From positions 1,922,001 to 1,986,000 of the forward strand of contig CAVYKV010000001.1 of assembly GCA_963769255.1 (NCBI GenBank): a stretch of 64,000 bases of DNA, read 5' to 3'. Under the pieces are notes generated by a model, which did no database searches, had not been told where the DNA came from, and was given only the letters and a program-made list of their open reading frames with translations. A program made the translations under genes and the position numbers. The DNA comes from JAKACA01 sp963769255. Its GTDB lineage: Bacteria > Actinomycetota > Acidimicrobiia > Acidimicrobiales > Bog-793. Below are positions 56,272-64,000 of the stretch, piece after piece (position 1 is the stretch's first letter; each line of letters opens with the position of its first letter).

Positions 56272-58215
56272 TCACCCGGAGGACGGGCTCTCGGGACCGG
56301 ACAGCCCGAGGAGGAGGACGCCGAGCGGGGGCAGCCGCAGAGCGAGGCTGTGCTCGCAGCCGTGGGCGGGGGTGGGCTCGGCCTCGAGGCGGCCGAGGTT
56401 GCCGGCACCGCTGCCGCCGTACTCGGCGGCGTCGGTGTTGCAGAGCTCGAGCCACTCGCCGGCACCGGGGACACCGAGGCGGTAGTGCTCCCGGACGACG
56501 GGCGTCAGGTTGGCCACTGCGACGACCTCGCCGCTCGACGGAGCGGACGGCACAGCCGAGCGGCGCCAGGCGAGCACGTCGTTGGTGATGTCGTCGGCGA
56601 TGACCCAGGAGAAACCCGCCGGGTCGAAGTCCGCCCGCAACGCCGCGCAGGAAGCGTAGAGGCGGTTGAGGTCTGCAACGAGGCGGGCGACGCCGGCGTG
56701 CTCCGGGTACTCGAGGAGACCCCACTCGATCTCCCCCTCGTGGCTCCACTCCCGCCAGGGGGCGAGCTCGCAGCCCATGAAGAGGAGCTTCTTGCCGGGC
56801 TGGAACCATTGCAGGCCGTAGAGGAGGCGCAAGGTCGCCCGGCGCTGCCAGTCGTCCCCCGGCATCTTCGTGGCAAGCGAGCCCTTGCCGTGCACGACCT
56901 CGTCGTGGGAGAGGGGCAGCACGAAGCGCTCCGTGAAGGCGTAGAGGCCGCGGAAGGTGAGCTCGTCGTAGTGGTAGTGACGGTGGACGGGCTCGCGCTC
57001 GAGGTGCTGCAGCGTGTCGTGCATCCAACCCATGTCCCACTTCATGGAGAAGCCGAGGCCGCCCTCGCTCACCGGCCGCGAGACGCCTGGCCAGGACGTG
57101 GATTCCTCGGCGATCGAGACGGCGCCCGGGAAGCGGGCGACGACGGACTCGTTCACCTGGCGGAGGAAGGAGACGGCCTCGAGGTTCTCCCGGCCGCCGA
57201 GAGCGTTGGGCACCCACTCGCCCTCCGAGCGGGAGTAGTCGAGATAGAGCATCGAGGCGACGGCGTCCACGCGCAACCCGTCGGCGTGGTAGCGGTCGAG
57301 CCAGAACCAGGCACTCGAGATGAGGAAGGAGCGCACCTCGTGTCGTGAGTAGTTGAACTCGTAGCTTCCCCAGTCCGGGTGCACGCGCTGGCGGGGATCC
57401 TCGTGCTCGTAGAGATGAGTGCCGTCGAACTCGCCGAGGGAGAAGGCGTCGGTGGCGAAGTGGGAGGGGACCCAGTCGAGGAAGACCCCGATGCCGTGGC
57501 GGTGGAGATGGTCGATGAGGCCCATCAGCTCGGTCGGCCGGCCGTAGCGGGCCGTCGGCGCGAAGTACCCCGTCGTCTGGTAGCCCCAGGAGCCGTAGTA
57601 GGGGTGCTCCATGACGGGCAGCAGCTCGACGTGGGTGAAGCCCTCGGCAAGGACGTGCTCGGTGAGCGGCTCCGCCAGCTCGCTGTAGCTGAGGTGCCGC
57701 CCGTCGGGGTGCCGCTTGAAGGACCCGAGGTGGACCTCGTAGACGGAGACGGCCTCGGCCCCGAGGTCGGTCGCCGCCCTTCGGGCCAGCCAGGCGTCGT
57801 CACCCCACTCGTAGGTGAGATCGGTGACGACGGAGGCGCTGAGGGGGGGCACCTCGGTCCCGAAGGCGACGGGATCGGCTTTCAGCCGTGGAGCGGCCAG
57901 CCGCGGTGTGACGTGGTACTTGTAGCGCGTGCCGGCGCCGAGACCGGCGATCTCGCCCGCCCACACGCCCGAGACGCCCTGCGAGTCGAGCGGGTCGGCG
58001 CCCCCTGTCCAGCCGTTGCCGTCGTGGACGATCGAGACGGCGGCGGCGTTGGGGGCCCACACGGCGAAGCGCGTTCCGGTCCCGTCGGGCAGCAGGTGGG
58101 CCCCGAGGTGGTCGTAGAGCTGGAACTCACGGCCCTCGTTGAAGAGGTAGAGGGCGTCACGCGGCAGTGGGCCGGCCGGCGGGGTGGAAGGGCGAGCACC
58201 GCCGGGGGACGTCAC
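56272..58215 (-). CDS. glgB: 1,4-alpha-glucan branching enzyme GlgB
   Basis: 647 residues. CBM48 domain (FAVWAPNAAAVSIVHDGNGW), then a GH13 barrel: region I DWVPSHF, nucleophile Asp in DGLRVDAVASMLYLDYS, acid Glu in SIAEESTSWP and Asp in LPLSHDEVVHGKGS. It forms alpha-1,6 branches on the GlgE product. The GTG at 58215 overlaps the malQ stop (GTGA); an ATG at 58248 would overlap malQ by 37 bases and adds no conserved sequence. Last gene of the minus-strand glucan operon. Confidence 0.95.
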   Translation of the reverse strand: MTSPGGARPSTPPAGPLPRDALYLFNEGREFQLYDHLGAHLLPDGTGTRFAVWAPNAAAVSIVHDGNGWTGGADPLDSQGVSGVWAGEIAGLGAGTRYKYHVTPRLAAPRLKADPVAFGTEVPPLSASVVTDLTYEWGDDAWLARRAATDLGAEAVSVYEVHLGSFKRHPDGRHLSYSELAEPLTEHVLAEGFTHVELLPVMEHPYYGSWGYQTTGYFAPTARYGRPTELMGLIDHLHRHGIGVFLDWVPSHFATDAFSLGEFDGTHLYEHEDPRQRVHPDWGSYEFNYSRHEVRSFLISSAWFWLDRYHADGLRVDAVASMLYLDYSRSEGEWVPNALGGRENLEAVSFLRQVNESVVARFPGAVSIAEESTSWPGVSRPVSEGGLGFSMKWDMGWMHDTLQHLEREPVHRHYHYDELTFRGLYAFTERFVLPLSHDEVVHGKGSLATKMPGDDWQRRATLRLLYGLQWFQPGKKLLFMGCELAPWREWSHEGEIEWGLLEYPEHAGVARLVADLNRLYASCAALRADFDPAGFSWVIADDITNDVLAWRRSAVPSAPSSGEVVAVANLTPVVREHYRLGVPGAGEWLELCNTDAAEYGGSGAGNLGRLEAEPTPAHGCEHSLALRLPPLGVLLLGLSGPESPSSG

Positions 58216-60349
58216 GGTTGCAGCTTGCCCGCTGGGGCGCCCGTGCATGCCCCGTCTCGGGCGGGCGAGGGGACGGCAACTGCCTCGGTGCCCCTTCCCG
58301 ACGCCTCTGCCGCCGGCTGCCCTGTGGCTCCACGGCGGCGGGCGGCGTCGAGCCGGCGCAGCGGTTCCTGGAGGTGGGGGCTCGTCTCGAGGGCGGCGAG
58401 CGAGTGGGACATGCGGCGGGAGAAGTTGTCGTGCTGAGCGACCGTACCCGGCACGTTCTGGGGGTCGCGCTCGCCCCAGAGGTCCTCGAGATTGGCGATC
58501 ACGAGGCCGGCGGGGGAGGCACCGAGCTCCTCGAGGAGGGCGCTGTGGAGGGAGACCGCCTCCTGCCCCGGCAGCTCGCCGACAGCGAGCGGATCGGCGC
58601 CGCCGTGGCCGAGGCGCCGGGCGAGGGCGGTGACGGCCCGCCGGCGCCTGCGGCGGGCGGCCGTCGCCGTGTCGGCGTCGAGGAGGCCGAGGGTCCGCCG
58701 TAGGAGGATGTCGTCGCCTTCCACCCAGCCCGCAAAGGTGGCCGTGTCGTGCGTGTCGACGAGGGCGCAGGTGCCCGACGGCGGCTGCAGGCGCCGCCCG
58801 GGGCCGGCCTCGAGGTCGAAGACGGCGACGCTCATGCCGGCGATTGCGTGCCGCGCCATGCGCCGCCGCACAGCGGGATCGACCGTGCCGAGATCCTCGC
58901 CGACGAGGGCGGCACCACGGCGCCAGGCCTCCAGGCAGGCAAGTGCCATGAGCTCGTCGACGGGGTAGCGGACGTAGGCGCCGTCGGCGGCGGCCGCCCC
59001 GGGCGGGATCCACCAGAGCCGCTGGAACCCGAGGATGTGGTCGGCGCGAAGGGCACCGGTGTGGCGGAGGAGGTGCCGGAGGGCGCCCCGCACCACCGGG
59101 TAGCCGGCGGCGCGCTCGCCGATGGGGTGGAGGGGACGGAACCCCCAGTCCTGCCCACTCCCGAAGAACTGGTCCGGCGGGGCGCCGACGGTCGTCACGC
59201 CGTCGCCCGGCGCCGGCTCCTCAGCGAAGGAGGACGGGAAGGCCCAGGTGTCGTAGCCATCGGGCCGGCAGCCGATGGGGAGGTCGAGCATGAGGGCGCA
59301 CCCGGCTGCCTCTGTCGTGGCGGCGACCTCCGACAGTTGGGAGTCGGTGAGCCATTGGGCACAGACGTGGAGCTCCACCAGTCGTTCGTCGACATCGTCG
59401 CCAGGGCGGATGTCGCCCGCTCGCCAGCGGGCGGGCCAAGCCCGGCCGTCGGTTCCCACAGCCCGGACGGCTGCCCGGAAGGTGCCATAGCGCCGGACGT
59501 CGGGCCGCTCGCGGCAGAAGGCCTCGTAGTCTCGGCGGCGGGCGCCGGCGGCGGGGTGCTCGTCCTCGAGCCGGCGGGCGAGGCACTCGTCGACGACGGC
59601 GCCGGCCGAGGCGACATCGGCCGGCAACGCCGTGGCGGCCGGCTCGAGGAGGCGCCGGCCCTCCTCCGCCAGGCCGAGCCGGGCGAGGTCGAGGAACGCC
59701 TCGTTCCACCACATGCGGGAGATGGGCGAGTAGGGGCTCACGACCGCCCCGGGGTCGTCGAGGGTGCAGTAGTCGGCGAGGAGGGGCAGGGTGGAGAGGT
59801 AGGAGGCGCCGAGGTGCCCTGCCCAGGCGCCGAGGTGCTCGAGGGCCGTCGAATCCCCCGTCCGCGAGAGCCGCTCGTCCACGAGGGCATAGGTGGGGGC
59901 GAACACGCCCCAGGAGCGAGCGGCGAGGGCGGGCGCCCGGCTGGGTGCGGAGACGAGCAGGAGGCAGGCGTCCCCGGTCACGAGCCGGTGGGCGCCGAAG
60001 GGGAGGGCAGTTGCCCGGCCGCCGGGCGCCTCGAGCAGCAGCTCGGTGCCGTCGCCGCCGTCCTCCAACTCGAGCTGGACGGCGCCCTTCAGGGCGGCGG
60101 ACACCCGTGCCGACAGGGCCCTGCCGAGGTGGCCGTCCCAGGCGACGGCGACGGGCTCTGCCGGCCCCTCCCGGTCCGCCTCGAGGCACCGGTCGGCGTC
60201 GCCGGCACGCTCCATCGGCTCACCGAGGGCTCTCAGGATGGCGACGAGCGTGTCGGGCGCCACCGTGCGACTGGCGCCGAAGGCATCGGTGTAGGAGGCG
60301 ACGACGCCCCGCCGTTGGGCGAGGCGCTCGAGCGGCCCGGCCGGGTCGC

Positions 60350-60353
<4 letters not shown>
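58212..60353 (-). CDS. malQ: 4-alpha-glucanotransferase MalQ
   Basis: 713 residues, GH77. An N-terminal domain of about 150 residues precedes the barrel. SPYSPISRMWWNEAFLD is the GH77 acceptor block (usually SPY.P.S....P), followed by nucleophile Asp in LRADHILGFQRLWWIP, acid Glu in LVGEDLGTVDP, and Asp in VDTHDTATFAGW. It disproportionates maltodextrins and recycles glucose or maltose. GTG at 60353 overlaps the treS/mak stop (GTGA) and its own stop overlaps glgB. A GTG-proximal extension to 60419 is rejected because it enters the upstream gene. Confidence 0.93.
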
Positions 60354-63765
<3,412 letters not shown>

Positions 63766-63769
<4 letters not shown>

Positions 63770-64000
63770 GGTCGCTCCAGTGCGAGGAGGTGGGCCGGGA
63801 TGCCCGATGGGTCGAGGCGCACGTAGTTCGTCCCGCACTGCCACACGTAGCGCTCCCCGGCGAGGAGGTCCTGCACGCCGAGGGGAGTGCCAGCGGGGAT
63901 GCCGAACGAGGTGAGGTCGAGCTCGACGAAGCCGGACTGTACCCAGGTGGGGTCCAGGCTCACGACGCCCACGACGACGTCGCTCCCGCGCGGATCCGTC
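63766..64000 (-). CDS. glgE: Alpha-1,4-glucan:maltose-1-phosphate maltosyltransferase GlgE, C-terminus only
   Basis: 78 codons run from the window edge to the stop, open beyond it. The sequence DVVVGVVSLDP, then GVQDLLAGERYVWQCGTNYVRLDP and a final PAHLLALERP, is the C-terminal beta-sandwich end of GlgE (GH13_3), where NYVRLDP...PAH is characteristic. GlgE extends alpha-glucan with maltose 1-phosphate made by the next gene. Catalytic residues lie outside the window, so activity cannot be judged. Confidence 0.88.

Noticed and set aside
56272..59013. 913-codon reading of glgB including 266 upstream codons
   Set aside because: The extra part overlaps malQ in another frame; the true start is the GTG coupled to the malQ stop.

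Overview
This is a 64-kb chromosomal window with very high G+C and dense coding on both strands, from an actinobacterium that most resembles the Acidimicrobiia lineage (the lineage is inferred). Pointers are genes for coenzyme F420 (fbiC, an F420:NADP oxidoreductase-like npdG), mycothiol synthesis (mshC and a PIG-L/LmbE deacetylase), the PI-mannoside genes pgsA-patA-pimA, a GlgE-type alpha-glucan operon, a 13E12/DUF222 HNH protein, and the actinobacterial gene order thrS-HIT-pgsA-patA-pimA-pdxS-pdxT-yebC-ruvCAB-yajC-secD-secF. I see no tRNA, rRNA, CRISPR array, prophage or insertion sequence.

Layout. 1-8.9 kb: a 13E12-type HNH protein cut by the window edge, a VOC protein, an S4 RNA-binding protein, a zinc sensor/efflux pair (ArsR-CDF), a TrmA/RlmD-like RNA methyltransferase, an MFS drug exporter, a lipoprotein hydrolase, a small membrane protein and a lipoprotein. 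9-14.8 kb: PIG-L deacetylase, DUF4395 protein, rsgA behind a leader peptide, then the overlapping set MFS-npdG-mshC. 14.8-35.5 kb: translation, phospholipid mannoside, PLP, recombination and Sec-export genes in the actinobacterial order, interrupted by an inverted EF-G2 gene and an inverted lipoprotein gene. 35.5-45 kb: thiD, a GNAT acetyltransferase, an ABC-2 exporter, and gltB (with a one-base frameshift) and gltD. 45-54 kb: a large GGDEF-EAL sensor protein, an acyl-CoA ligase, a small coiled-coil protein, a LOG-family protein and fbiC. 54-64 kb: glgX on the plus strand facing a tightly overlapping minus-strand operon glgE-treS/mak-malQ-glgB that converts trehalose and maltose units into branched alpha-glucan.

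Regulation. Many genes show no Shine-Dalgarno sequence. Instead they have a TANNNT -10 element ending 7 to 9 bases before the start codon, which points to widespread leaderless transcription and fixes several start codons. Within operons, genes are usually joined by ATGA, GTGA or TGATG overlaps. The most notable regulatory structures are a palindrome over the start codon of the zinc sensor, a 20-codon leader peptide plus UUCG hairpin ahead of rsgA, a leaderless 22-codon ORF coupled to pgsA, an 18-bp palindrome ahead of yajC-secDF, and a hairpin-rich 530-bp gene-free stretch between patA and a lipoprotein gene.
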